DNA of 64,000 nt from Thinopyrum elongatum. Its lineage: Eukaryota; Streptophyta; Magnoliopsida; Poales; Poaceae. Shown here in pieces: positions 1-11,869 of the stretch. The translations under genes and the position numbers were made by a program. The notes beneath the pieces were generated by a model. That model was not told the DNA's origin and searched no databases. It worked only from the letters and a program-made list of their open reading frames with translations. The stretch lies in contig CM022301.1 in the NCBI GenBank assembly GCA_011799875.1, forward strand, positions 85,765,667-85,829,666, in the 5' to 3' direction. How positions within the stretch are numbered: the stretch's first letter is position 1; each line of letters starts with the position of its first letter.

Positions 1-405
1 GTTTGGGTTTTCTCTGAACTCTTTTATACATGATTATTATAGCTTCGTATTTCTTCTCCGATTTATTGGTTTGGTTTGGCCAACTAGATTGATTTATCTT
101 GCCATGGGAAGAGGTGCTTTGTAATGGGTTCGATCTTACGGTGCTCAATCCCAGTGACAGAAAGGGACATGACACGTTTGTATCATTGCTATTAAGGGTA
201 AAAAGATGGGGTTTATTCATACATGAGTTTATCTTGTCTACATCATGTCATCTTGCTTAAGGCGTTACTCCGTTTTTCCATGAACTTAATACACTAGATG
301 CATGCTGGATAGCGGTCGATGTGTGGAGTAATAGTAGTAGATGCAGAATCGTTTCGGTCTACTTGTCTCGGGCGTGATGCCTATGTATGTGTAGGAACGA
401 AAGTA
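1..405 (+). repeat. Sabrina-like Gypsy LTR, internal fragment
   Basis: This stretch reads like the middle to 3' part of a Sabrina-type LTR. It holds the recognisable run on a TGCATGCTGGATAGCGGTCG core near 298-318 and the neighbouring 'GTCTACTTGTCTCGG' phrase near 356-370. It ends where the TG terminus of the Sirevirus-like LTR begins at 406. It is therefore the oldest layer seen, and the target of the Sirevirus insertion. Its other part should resume beyond the right end of the window. The family call is from memory of the repeat. Confidence 0.65.
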
Positions 406-420
406 TGTCTAGAGGGGGGG

Positions 421-2189
421 TGAAGGAAATATGCCCTAGAGGCAATAATAAAGTTGTTATTTTATATTTCCTTATTCATGATAAATGTTTATTATTCATG
501 CTAGAATTGTATTGATCGGAAACCTAAATACATGTGTGAATACATAGACAAACACTGTGTCCCTAGTGAGCCTCTACTTGACTAGCTCGTTGATCAAAGA
601 TGGTTAAGGTTTCCTAACCATGGACATGAGTTGTCATTTGATAACGGGATCACATCATTAGGAGAATGATGTGATGGACAAGACCCATCCGTTAGCTTAG
701 CATAATGATCGTTCAGTTTTATTGCTACTGCTTTCTTCATGTCAAATACATATTCCTTCGACTATGAGATTATGCAACTCTCGGATACCGGAGGAATGCC
801 TTGTGTGCTATCAAACGTCACAACATAACTGGGTGATTATAAAGATGCTCTACAGGTATCTCCGAAGGTGTCTGTTGGGTTGGCATAGATCGAGATTAGG
901 ATTTGTCACTCCGAGTATCGGAGAGGTATCTCTGGGCCCTCTCGGTAATGCACATCATAAGAAGCCTTGCAAGCAAAGTGACTAATGAGTTAGTCACAGG
1001 ATGATGTATTACGGAATGAGTAAAGAGACTTACCGGTAACGAGATTGAACTAGGTATAAAGATACCGACGATCGAATCTCGGGCAAGTAACATACCGATG
1101 GACAAAGGGAATAACGTATGTTGTCATAACGGTTCGACCGATAAAGATCTTCGTAGAATATGTGGGAGCCAATATGAGCATCCAGGTTCCTCTATTGGTT
1201 ATTGACCGAAGAAGTGTCTCGGTCATGTCTACATAGTTCTCGAACCCGTAGGGTCCGCACGCTTAACGTTCGATGACGATTTAGTATTATATGAGTTATG
1301 TGATTTGGTGACCGAATGTTGTTTGGAGTCCCGGATGAGATCACGGACATGACGAGGATCTCGAAATGGTCGAGAGGTAAAGATTGATATATAGGACAAT
1401 GGTATTCGGACACCGGAAGTGTTCCAGAGGGTACCGGGTACATATCGGGTCACCGGAAGGGGTTCCAGGCACCCCCGGCAAAAGATATGGGCCTAATTGG
1501 GCCAAGAGGGGAAACACAGCAGCCAGCAGGGGCTGCTGCGCCCCCCATATGGGCCACACCAGAGGAGAAGGAAAGAGGGGAAGAGAGAAGGAAGGGGAGG
1601 GATTCGGCCTCCCCCTTCCTTCCCTCCTCCCTCCTCTTTCCTTCCCCCTCCGGTAAATAAGGAAGGGAGGGGCGCACCACTTGGGAAACCCCAAGTAGGA
1701 TTCGGATCCTACTTGGGGCGCCCCATGGCTGCCTCTCCTCCCCTCCCACCTATATATATGTGGGGGGGCGCCTAGAACACACAACATCAACTGTTAGCCG
1801 TGTGCGGCGCCCCCCTCCACAGATTACAACCTCGGTCATATTCTCGCGGTGCTTAGGCGAAGCCCTGCGCGGATCACTTCACCATCACCGTCACCACGCC
1901 GTTGTGCTGACGAAACTCATCTACTTCCTCGACACTTTGCTGGATCAAGAGTTCGAGGGACGTCATCGAGCTGAACGTGTGCAGAACTCGGAGGTGCCGT
2001 ACGTTCGGTGCTTGATCGGTCGGAATGAGAAGAAGTTCAACTACATCAACCGCGTTGTCAAACGCTTCAGCTTTCGGTCTACAAGGGTACGTAGACACAC
2101 TCTCCCCCTCTTGTTGTTATGCATCTCCTAGATAGATCTTGCGTGAGCGTAGATTTTTTTTTTAAAATTGCATGCTACGTTTCCCAACA
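421..2189 (+). repeat. Angela copy 1, 5' LTR
   Basis: The LTR runs from TGAAGGAAATATGCCC at 421 to CCCAACA at 2189 (1769 bp) and is repeated at 7333-9102. The usual family start is TGTTGGAAATATG, so this copy has an altered terminus that breaks the TGTTGG/CCAACA terminal inverted repeat. A TATA-like CTATATATATG lies near 1750. The short GC-rich open frames around 1340-1800 occur on both strands and are not coding. Confidence 0.95.
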
Positions 2190-2212
2190 GTGGCATCCGA
2201 GCCAGGTCTATG
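2190..2212 (+). other. Primer binding site, initiator-Met tRNA type, degenerate
   Basis: Immediately after the LTR comes GTGGCATCCGAGCCAGG. It resembles the TGGTATCAGAGCC primer site of Copia elements, complementary to the 3' end of initiator tRNA-Met, with several substitutions. Minus-strand DNA synthesis would start here. Confidence 0.75.
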
Positions 2213-3412
2213 CGTAGATGATATGCACGAGTAGAGCACAAAGAGTTATGGGCGGTGATCGTCATACTGCTTACCACCAATGTCTTATTTTGATTCGGCG
2301 GTATTGTTGGATGAAGCGGCCCGGACCAACCTTACATGACCACGTTCATGAGACCGGTTCCACCGACAGACATGCAACTAGTTTTGCATAAAGGTGGCTG
2401 GCGGGTGTCTGTTTCTCCTACTTTAGTTGAATCAAATTTGATTGCGGCCGGTCCTTGTTGAAGGTTAAAACAGCAAACTTGATAAATCACCATTGTGGTT
2501 TTGATGCGTAGGTAAGAACGGTTCTTGCTAGAAGCCCGTAGCAGCCACGTAAAACTTGCAACAACAAAGTAGGGGACGTCTAACTTGTTTTTGCAGGGCA
2601 TGTTGTGATGTGATATGGTCAAGACATGATGTGATATACGTTGTTGTATGAGGTGATCATGTTTTGTAAAAGTTATCGGCAACTGGCAGGAGCCTTATGG
2701 TTGTCGCTTTATTGTATGAAATGCAAACGCCATGTAATTGCTTTACTTTATCACTATGCGTTAGCGATAGTTGTAGAAGCAATAGTTGGCGAGACGACCA
2801 CGACGCAACGATGGAGATCAAGGTGTCGAGCCGGTGACGATGGAGATCATCACGATGCTTTGGAGATGGAGATCAAAAGCACAAGATGATGATGGCCATA
2901 TCATGTCACATATTTTGATTGCATGTGATGTTTATCTTTTATGCATCTTATTTAGCATTATAAGATGATCCCTTCACTAAATTTCAAGGTATAAGTGTTC
3001 TCCCTGAGTATGCACCGTTGCGACAGTTCGTCGTGTTGAGACACCTCGTAATGATCAGGTGTGATAGACTCTACGTTCAAATACAATGGGTGCAAGATAG
3101 TTTTGCACATGCGGAATACTCGGGTTAAACTTGACGAGCCTGGCATGTACAGACATGGCCTCGAAACACTGGAGACCGAAAGGTCGAACGTGAATCATAT
3201 ATTAGATATGATCAACATAGAGATGTTCACCATTGATGACTACTCCATCTCACGTGATGATTGGACATGGTTTAGTTGATTTGGATCACGTATCATTTAG
3301 ATGACTTGAGGGATGTCTATCTAAGTGGGAGTTCTTAAGTAATTTGATTAATTGAACTTAATTTATCATGAACTTAGTCCTGATAGTATTTGCATATCTA
3401 TGTTGTAGATCA
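2213..3412 (+). other. Angela copy 1 untranslated leader
   Basis: These 1.2 kb lie between the PBS and the gag start at 3413. I see no long open frame that looks coding. The corresponding leader of copy 2 (17612-18862, opposite strand) is recognisably homologous, including the GATGGAGATCA-rich stretch near 2811-2876. Confidence 0.7.
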
Positions 3413-6400
3413 ATGGCCCATGCTACTGTTCCCTCGAATTTTAATGCATTCCTAGAGAAAGCTAAGTTGAAAGATGATGGTAGCAACTACACGGACTGGG
3501 TCCGTAACTTGAGGATTATCCTCATTGCTGCACAGAAGAATTATGTCCTTGATGCACCGCTACATGCGTGTTGATGACTACTCGATAGTTCAGTGTGCCA
3601 TGCTTTACGGCTTAGAATCGAGACTTCAAAGACGTTTTGAACGTCATGGAGCATATGAGATGTTCCAGGAGTTGAAGTTAATATTTCAAGCAAATGCCCG
3701 AGTTGAGAGATATGAAGTATCCAACAAGTTCTATAGCTGCAAGATGGAGGAGAACAGTTCTGTCAGTGAACACATACTCAAAATGTCTGGGTATCATAAT
3801 CACTTGACTCAACTGGGAGTTAATCTTCCAGATGATAGTGTTATTGACAGAGTTCTCCAATCACTGCCACCAAGCTGCAAAGGCTTCGTAATGAACTATA
3901 ATATGCAAGGGATGGAGAAGACAATTCCCGAGCTCTTCGTAATGCTCAAAGCTACGGAGGTAGAAATCAAGAAGGAGCATCAAGTGTTGATGGTTAATAA
4001 GACCGCTAGTTTCAAGAAAAAGGGCAAGGGAAAGAAGGGGAACTTCAATAAGAATGGCAAGCAAGTTGCCACTCCCGGGAAGAAGCCCAAAGCTGGACCC
4101 AAGCCTGAAACTGAGTGCTTCTACTGCAAAGGGACTGGTCACTGGAAGCGGAACTGCCCCAAGTATTTGGCAGATAAGAAGGATGGCAAAGTGAACAAAG
4201 GTATATTTGATATACATGTTATTGATGTGTACCTTACTAATGCTCATAGTAGATCCTGGGTATTTGATACTGGTTCGGTTGCTCATATTTGTAACTCGAA
4301 ACAGGAGCTACGGATTAAACGAAGATTAGCTAAGGACGAGGTGACGATGCGCGTCGGGAATGGTTCCAAGGTCGATGTGATCGCCATCGGCACGCTACCT
4401 CTACATCTACCTTCGGGATTAGTTTTAGACCTGAATAATTGTTATTTGGTGCCAACGTTGAGAATGAACATTATATCTGGATCTTGTTTAGTGCAAGACG
4501 GTTATTCATTTAAATCAGAGAATAATGGTTGTTCTATTTATATGAGTAATATCTTTTATGGTCATGCACCCTTGAAGAGTGGTCTATTTTTGTTGAATCT
4601 CGATCGTAGTGATACACATATTCATAATATTGATGCCAAAAGATGCAAAGTTGATAATGATAGAGCAACATATTTGTGGCACTGCCGTTTAGGTCATATT
4701 GGTGTAAAGCGCATGAAGAAACTCCATGCAGATGGGCTTTTGGAATCACTTGATTATGAATCATTTGATACTTGCGAACCATGCCTCATGGGCAAGATGA
4801 CTAAAACTCCGTTCTCCGGAACAATGGAGCGAGCTAATGACTTATTGGAAATAATACATACCGATGTATGCGGTCCAATGAGTGTTGAGGCACGCGGCGG
4901 GTATCGTTATTTTCTGACCTTCACAGATGATTTGAGCAGATATGGGTATATCTACTTGATGAAACACAAGTCTGAAACATTTGAAAAGTTCAAAGAATTT
5001 CAGAGTGAAGTGGAGAATCATCGTAACAAGAAAATAAAGTTTCTACGATCTGATCATGGAGGCGAATATTTGAGTTACGAGTTTGGCCTTCATTTAAAAC
5101 AATGTGGAATAGTTTCACAACTCACGCCACCTGGAACACCACAGCGTAATGGTGTGTCCGAACGTCGTAACCGTAGTTTATTAGATATGGTGCGATCTAT
5201 GATGTCTCTTACCGATTTACCACTATCGTTTTGGGGTTATGCATTAGAGACAGTTGCATTCACGTTAAATAGGGCACCGTCTAAACCGTTGAGACGACAC
5301 CGTATGAATTGTGGTTTGGCAAGAAACCTAAGCTGTCGTTTCTTAAAGTTTGGGGTTGCGACACTTATGTCAAAAGGCTTCATCCTGATAAGCTCGAACC
5401 CAAATCGGAGAAGTGCGTCTTCATAGGATACCCTAAGGAAACAATTGGGTACACCTTCTACCACAGATCCGAAGGCAAGATCTTTGTTGCCAAGAATGGA
5501 ACCTTTCTAGAGAAGGAGTTTCTCTCGAAAGAAGTGAGTGGGAGGAAAGTAGAACTTGATGAGGTAATTGTACCTTCTCTCGAATTGGAAAGTAGCTCAT
5601 CACAGAAAACCGTTCCCGTGATGCCTACACCAACTAGAGAGGAAGCTAATGATGATGATCATGAAACTTCAGATCAAGTTACTACAGAACTTTGTAGGTC
5701 AACCAGAACACGATCCGCACCAGAGTGGTACAGGAATCCTGTACTGGAAGTCATGTTACTAGACCAAGGCGAACCTACGAACTATGAAGAAGCTATGATG
5801 AGCCCAGATTCCGACAGATGGATTGAGGCCATGAAATCTGAGATAGGATCCATGTATGAGAACAAAGTGTGGACTCTGGTGGACTTGCCCGATGATCGGC
5901 GAGCCATAGAGAATAAATGGATCTTCAATAAGAAGACTAACGCCGATGGTAATGTTACTATCTACAAAGCTCGACTTGTCGCAAAAGGTTTTTGACAAGT
6001 TTAAGGAGTTGACTATGATGAGACTTTCTCACCCGTAGCGATGATTAAGTCCATCAGAATCATGTTAAAACTGCATTCCTTAATGGATTTCTTAAAGAAG
6101 AGTTGTATATGATGCAACCAGAAGGTTTTGTCGATCCTAAAGGTGCTAACAAAGTGTGCAAGCTCCAGCGATCCATCTATGGACTGGTGCAAGCATCTCG
6201 AAGTTGGAATATACGCTTTGATGAGGTGATCAAAGCATATGGTTTTATACAGACTTTCGGAGAAGCCTGTATTTACAAGAAAGTGAGTGGGAGCTCTGTA
6301 GCATTTCTAATATTATATGTGGATGGCATATTGTTGATTGGAAATGATGTAGAATTTCTGGATAGCATAAAAGGATACTTGAATAAGAGTTTTTCAATGA

Positions 6401-7299
6401 AAGACCTCGGTGAAGCTGCTTATATATTAGGCATCAAGATCTATAGGGATAGATCAAGACGCTTAATAGGACTTTCACAAAGCACATACCTTGATAAAGT
6501 TTTGAAGAAGTTCAAAATGGATCAATCATAGAAAGGGTTCTTGCCTGTGTTGCAAGGTGTGAAGTTGAGTAAGACTCAATGCCCGACCACTGCAGAAGAT
6601 AGAAAGAAAATGAAAGTCATTCCCTATGCTTCAGCCATAGGTTCTATCATGTATGCTATGCTGTGTACCAGACCTGATGTGTGCCTTGCCATAAGTCTGG
6701 CAGGGAGGTACCAAAGTAATCCAGGAGTGGATCACTGGACAGCGGTCAAGAACATCCTGAAGTACCTGAAAAGGACTAAGGATATGTTTCTTGTTCGTGG
6801 AGGTGACAAAGAGCTCGTCGTAAATGGTTACGTCGATGCTAGTTTTGACACTGATCCGGATGACTCTAAGTCACAAACCGGATACGTATTTATATTGAAT
6901 GGTGGAGCTGTCAGTTGGTGCAGTTCCAAGCAGAGCATCGTGGCGGGATCTACGTGTGAAGCGGAGTACATAGCTGCTTCGGAAGCAGCAAATGAAGGAG
7001 TCTGGATGAACGAGTTCATATCCGATCTAGGTGTAATACCTAGTGCATCGGGTCCAATGAAAATCTTTTGTGACAATACTGGAGCAATTGCCTTAGCGAA
7101 GGAATCCAGATTTCACAAAAGAACCAAACACATTAAGAGATGCTTCAACTCCATCTGTGATCAAGTCAAGGAGGGAGACATAGAGATTTGCAAAATACAT
7201 ACGGATCTGAATGTAGTAGACCCGTTGACTAAGCCTCTTCCACGAGCAAAACATGATCAGCACCAAGACTCCATGGGTGTTAGAATCATTACAATGTAA
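3413..7299 (+). pseudogene. Angela copy 1 gag-pol polyprotein, broken
   Basis: The Copia polyprotein starts at the ATG at 3413 and ends with the stop at 7297-7299. Domains in order are gag, a CCHC zinc knuckle (CFYCKGTGHWKRNC, about 4115-4156), an aspartic protease with FDTGS (about 4263-4278), the GAG-pre-integrase HCRLGH segment, an integrase core with its DDE-type acidic residues (about 4860-5170), reverse transcriptase and RNase H. It is not functional. A deletion shifts frame near 3570, another shift lies near 5300-5420, a TGA stands at about 5993, and a deletion removes RT residues near 6065. A TAG stands at 6529-6531. The RT active site reads YVDG (about 6316-6327) instead of YVDD. RNase H is the best preserved part. 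Confidence 0.95.
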
Positions 7300-7316
7300 T
7301 CTAGATTATTGACTCT

Positions 7317-7332
7317 AGTGCAAGTGGGAGAG
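7317..7332 (+). other. Angela copy 1 polypurine tract
   Basis: The sequence AGTGCAAGTGGGAGAG directly precedes the 3' LTR at 7333. It matches the position and purine-rich character of a plus-strand primer. The mirrored equivalent of copy 2 is at 13631-13646. Confidence 0.8.
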
Positions 7333-9102
7333 TGAAGGAAATATGCCCTAGAGGCAATAATAAAGTTGTTATTTTATATTTCCTTATTCATGATAAATGT
7401 TTATTATTCATGCTAGAATTGTATTGATCGGAAACCTAAATACATGTGTGAATACATAGACAAACACTGTGTCCCTAGTGAGCCTCTACTTGACTAGCTC
7501 GTTGATCAAAGATGGTTAAGGTTTCCTAACCATGGACATGAGTTGTCATTTGATAACGGGATCACATCATTAGGAGAATGATGTGATGGACAAGACCCAT
7601 CCGTTAGCTTAGCATAATGATCGTTCAGTTTTATTGCTACTGCTTTCTTCATGTCAAATACATATTCCTTCGACTATGAGATTATGCAACTCTCGGATAC
7701 CGGAGGAATGCCTTGTGTGCTATCAAACGTCACAACGTAACTGGGTGATTATAAAGATGCTCTACAGGTATCTCCGAAGGTGTCTGTTGGGTTGGCATAG
7801 ATCAAGATTAGGATTTGTCACTCCGAGTATCGGAGAGGTATCTCTGGGCCCTCTCGGTAATGCACATCATAAGAAGCCTTGCAAGCAAAGTGACTAATGA
7901 GTTAGTCACAGGATGATGTATTACGGAACGAGTAAAGAGACTTGCCGGTAACGAGATTGAACAAGGTATAAAGATACCGACGATCGCATCTCGGGCAAGT
8001 AACATACCGATGGACAAAGGGAATAACGTATGTTGTCATAATGGTTTGACCGATAAAGATCTTTGTAGAATATGTGGGTGCCAATATGAGCATCCAGGTT
8101 TCGCTATTGGTTATTGACCGGAGAAGTGTCTCGGTCATGTCTACATAGTTCTCGAACCCGTGGGTCCGCACGCTTAACGTTCGATGACGATTTAGTACTA
8201 TATGAGTTATGTGATTTGGTGACCGAATGTTGTTCGGAGTCCCGGATGAGATCACGGACATGAAGAGGAGTCTTGAAATGGTCGAGAGGTAAAGATTGAT
8301 ATATAGGACGATGGTATTCGGACACCGGAAGTGTTCCGGAGGGTATTGGGTACATATCGGGTCACCGGAAGGGGTTCCGGGCACCCCCGGCAAAAGATAT
8401 GGGCCTAATGGGCCAAGAGGGGAAATGCAGCAGCCAGCAGGGGCTGCTGCGCCCCCCATATGGGCTGCACCAGAGGAGAAGGAAAGAGGGGAAGAGAGAA
8501 GGAAGGGGAGGGATTCGGCCTCCCCCTTCCTTCCCTCCTCCCTCCTCTTTCCTTCCCCCTCCGGTAAACAAGGAAGGAAGGGGCGCACCACTTGGGAAAC
8601 CCCAAGTAGGATTCGGATCCTACTTGGGGCGCCCCATGGCTGCCTCTCCTCCCCTCCCACCTATATATACGTGGGGAGGGGGGCGCCTAGAACACACAAC
8701 ATCAACTGTTAGCCGTGTGCGGCGCCCCCCTCCACAGATTACACCCTCGGTCATATTCTCGCGGTGCTTAGGCGAAGACCTGCGCGGATCACTTCACCAT
8801 CACCGTCACCACGCCGTTGTGCTGACGAAACTCATCTACTTCCTTGACACTTTGCTGGATCAAGAGTTCGAGGGACGTCATCGAGCTGAACGTGTGCATA
8901 ACTCGGAGGTGCCGTACATTCGGTGCTTGATCGGTCGGAACGAGAAGAAGTTCGACTACATCAACCACGTTGTCAAATGCTTCCGCTTTCAGTCTACAAG
9001 GTACGTAGACACACTATCCCCCTCTCGTTGCTATGCATCTCCTAGATAGATCTTGCGTGAGCGTAGGATTTTTTTTGAAATTGCATGCTACGTTTCCCAA
9101 CA
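7333..9102 (+). repeat. Angela copy 1, 3' LTR
   Basis: This 1770-bp direct repeat of 421-2189 starts TGAAGGAAATATGCCC and ends CCCAACA, followed by the TSD GGGGG. It shares the unusual 5' terminus of the other LTR, so that change predates insertion or was copied at reverse transcription. Differences such as CGAATCTC versus CGCATCTC near 7985 are scattered. Confidence 0.95.
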
Positions 9103-9875
9103 GGGGGTGATTAGACTACTTAACCAAATAAAAATCTAACCTTTTCCCAATTTTAGTTGTTGGCAGATTTTAGAAACTAGCACAAGTCAAGCAATTAACC
9201 TACACATGCAATTCTAAGAGTGTAGCAGAGGAAAGTAAAGCATTGCATATGAAGGTAAAGGGAAGGGTTTGGAGAGTGCAAAAGCAATGGAGACACGTAG
9301 ATTTTTTTGGCGTGGTTCCGATTGGTGGTGCTATCGTACATCCACGTTGATGGAGACTTCAACCCACGAAGGGTAATGGTTGCGTGAGTCCACGGAGGGC
9401 TCCACCCACGAAGGGTCCACGAAGAAGCAAACTTGTCTATCCCACCATGGCCATCGCCCATGAAGGACTTGCCTCACTCGGGTAGATCTTCACGAAGTAG
9501 GCGATCTCCTTGCCCTTACAAACTTCTTGGTCCAACTCCACAACTTGACGGAGGCTCCCAAGCGACACCTAACCAATCTAGGAGACACCACTCTCCAAAA
9601 GGTAATAGATGGTGTGTTGATGATGAACTCCTTGCTCTTGTGCTTCAAATGATAGTCTCCCCAACACTCAACTCTCTCTCACAGATTTGGATATGGTGGA
9701 AAGATGATTTGAGTGGAAAGCAACTTGGGGAAGGCTAGAAATCAAGATTCTTGTGGTAGGATTGGAATATCTTGATCTCAACACATGAGTAGGTGGTTCT
9801 CTCTCAGAAAATGTATGGTGGAAGTGTAGGCACGTTCTGATGGCTCTCTCACATATGGAGAAGGGGGTGGAGTGG

Positions 9876-9883
9876 TATATATA
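9876..9883 (-). promoter_or_regulatory. TATA box of the Sirevirus-like LTR
   Basis: TATATATA with the context GGCTATATATACC on the minus strand lies within the LTR in the element's transcription direction. It is a plausible core promoter of the host element. Confidence 0.5.
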
Positions 9884-9928
9884 GCCTCCACACAAAATCC
9901 AACCATTACACACATTTGACCCATCTCG

Positions 9929-10292
9929 GTGAGACCAAATAGTTAAACTCGGTGGGACCGATTAGTTCAAAATGTGAACGTTAGGAATCTCGGTGGGACC
10001 GACTGGAACAACTCGGTGGGACCAATGTGCTAGGGCTTAGGGCAAACATCATCTCGGTGGCACCGATTGCATCAACTCGGTGAGACCGAAGTGAAGCAAT
10101 AAGGCAACAGAGAGAATGTCAAGCCAACTCGGTGAGACCGATTGCATAACTCGGTGAGACTGAAATAAATGCAACAAGTCACAGAGAGTTGGCAAGGCCA
10201 TCTCGGTGAAACCGAATTGCTAGGGTTTCTGGCAGTGGCTATGTCATATGAACTCGGTGGGGCCGAATAGAAAGAATCGATGGGGCTGAGTT
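9929..10292. repeat. CTCGGTGxxACCGA palindromic array in Sirevirus-like LTR
   Basis: About eleven copies of CTCGGTG-R-R-ACCGA, itself a near palindrome, occur between 9932 and 10292. They start near 9932, 9948, 9988, 10013, 10053, 10076, 10127, 10148, 10203, 10252 and 10277. Spacing is irregular (16 to about 55 bp). Palindromic short-repeat clusters in LTRs are known in Sireviruses and are thought to be regulatory. Several copies have decayed arms (ACCAA, ACTGA). Confidence 0.8.
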
Positions 10293-10636
10293 GGAGTTTA
10301 GGGTTTGGACATATTTGGATGGAGAAAGTGGTTGAGGGTTTAGGAGCAATATCACTAATCATTTGAGCAAGCAAGCCATTAAGCAACACCTCATCCCCTT
10401 TTAATAGTATTGGCTTTCCTATGGACTCAATGTGATCTTGGATCACTAAAACAAAGATGAAGAGTCTTGAGCTTTTGCCAATATGTGTCCTTAGCATTTT
10501 GAGGGGTCCACATTTATAGTCCATGCCATGCCATTCATTGAACTTCCTGAAATATTCATCTTGAGTGGATATTAGTTCAATGAGCTATATGTTGTTATGA
10601 ATTACCAAAACCACCCGGGGATTAGTTGCACTTTCA

Positions 10637-10650
10637 ATCTCCCCCTTTTT
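10637..10650 (-). other. Sirevirus-like polypurine tract
   Basis: On the minus strand this reads AAAAAGGGGGAGAT and directly precedes the LTR start TGAAAGTGC. G-rich AAAGGGGGAG tracts are a Sirevirus hallmark. A similar but decayed tract lies at 11108-11121, and another at 48489-48500. Confidence 0.8.
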
Positions 10651-11169
10651 GGTAATTGATGACAACATATAGATCAAAGCTTCAACAAAATGATAAAATG
10701 AATGAAATACATCATCGCTTTGAGAAGTATGTGATAAGCAAGAGCCCCCCTACATTTGTGCATTATTTAAAATTCGTGTTTGAATGCAAATGCATAATCG
10801 ATTAGGATCACGGGTCACTCTTTCATGTCACATACATCTTGGTGGAGCGCACAAAATGATAAGAGTAAAATAACATGCATGCATAAGCAAAGATACAAGT
10901 GAGTGATCATACACAAACAATCATAGAGATAGGCATGTAAGCACACATTAAGCATAGTATGATCAAACACATGATCACACAAGGTATCTCATGAACATAA
11001 CACAAATGTAGCATCAAGTATCATGAACCAAACGAAGTAGCAAGGCGAATAAGAACCAACAAAGAAGCAAAAGACTCTCTCTCTCTCGAAGCCTATGATC
11101 TATACACTTTCTCCCCGTTTGGCAACAAGTTACCAAAAAGTTTGAAAATGTATAGTGCTATACGACACT
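10651..11169 (-). other. Sirevirus-like spacer between env-like ORF B and PPT
   Basis: AT-rich DNA lies downstream of the env-like ORF B stop. It contains no convincing coding frame, a decayed PPT-like TCTCCCCG (11110-11117), and a short CT run near 11070. Confidence 0.6.
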
Positions 11170-11864
11170 CTAGGCACAATCTTCGGGAGCTCCTGAAGGG
11201 GTCTTCTGGCTTGTTGCTCCGGTGTGCGTAGATGGCGTTGAGAGAACTGCGTCTGCAAATGCTTTAGCTGAAGTCTGTTGAGCAGGAGGGGTTGACACTG
11301 GTGGTGGCACTGTGGCTGTGGCGGCAGGAGCAGAGTGAGCAGGCCTCATGTCTGCAACTGGCTCAGCAGTAGACATCTGTGCCCTTGGCACTGTCTGGAA
11401 TCTGTCAGTGGTAGGTCTATCATCTCTGTCCTCAGTATCATCTCACAACTTCTCAACAATGGTTTGAATCTCGGTGACCTTGACATCAAGATTATACATC
11501 TTGTCTTCAACAATCCGCTCTAGGCTCTCCTCATTATTGGTCAAGCTGGCTGGACTCTTCTCAATCCTTAGAGTTGCTTCTAGCAGATATGTGAGTTGAT
11601 CTTGCTTGGTCTTGAGATTTATAATTGATGCATCTGGAGCACTTGCTGCTTTTGCTGCTTTGGCAGCCTTTGCCTTCTCAGCCTTCTCCTCGGACTCAAC
11701 TGATGTTGGATGTGAAGCATCCATCACCACTTCATTGTCCACAAATTCTGGCCTAAGAGGTAGATGCTCTCTGTAAAGCAAATATGTGCCAGTTCCAACC
11801 TTGGAATTGATCAACATCTGAAAATGTGGTGCATATCCACATGACCTCTTTTGGTCTGCAGCTG
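11170..11864 (-). pseudogene. Env-like ORF B of Sirevirus-like element, 3' part
   Basis: This is the C-terminal part of ORF B, cut off from its 5' part (46850-48254) by Angela copy 2. It has an Ala/Lys-rich acidic-basic stretch (EEKAEKAKAAKAAKAA, about 11650-11695). A helical region follows, and then a low-complexity Ala/Thr/Pro/Ser tail ending in a stop near 11170. A TGA interrupts the frame at about 11443. The downstream frame is the same, so this is a single nonsense change. The function of env-like Sirevirus ORFs is unknown; the shared central domain resembles the Pfam 'putative plant transposon protein' group. Confidence 0.7.
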
Positions 11865-11869
11865 TCCTC

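Larger units (their letters stand above)
421..9102 (+). mobile_element. Angela/BARE/WIS-type Copia retrotransposon, copy 1
   Basis: This is a complete LTR retrotransposon of 8.7 kb with two near-identical 1.77-kb LTRs, a PBS, a decayed gag-pol and a PPT. It is flanked by the 5-bp TSD GGGGG (416-420 and 9103-9107). The LTR sequence is that of the BARE1/Angela/WIS group, the most abundant Copia family in Triticeae. It inserted into the 3' LTR of the Sirevirus-like element. Gag-pol is interrupted by frameshifts, deletions and stops, so this copy could move only in trans. The two LTRs differ at a few tens of positions by eye, so the insertion is not very recent. Confidence 0.95.
406..10636 (-). 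repeat. Sirevirus-like 3' LTR, split by Angela copy 1
   Basis: On the plus strand the LTR begins TGTCTAGAG at 406 and ends CTTTCA at 10636, the expected TG/CA ends. Removing Angela copy 1 and one TSD copy (421-9107) leaves about 1.54 kb. It contains a palindromic CTCGGTGxxACCGA array (9929-10292) and a minus-strand TATA box (9876-9883). The left edge is set by the TG next to the Sabrina-like sequence and could be off by a few bases. Confidence 0.75.

Noticed and set aside
1341..1790. Overlapping open frames on both strands in the GC-rich part of the Angela LTR (also 8296-9049)
   Set aside because: They repeat in both LTRs, overlap on both strands, and reflect GC-rich composition; the region is LTR promoter and leader.
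7902..8660. 252-codon minus-strand frame in the Angela copy 1 3' LTR
   Set aside because: It lies wholly in the LTR, has no domain, and is broken in the other LTR by single differences.
9929..10292. CTCGGTG repeats considered as a CRISPR-like or satellite array
   Set aside because: Motif is short and palindromic with irregular spacing inside a plant LTR; no spacers of constant length.
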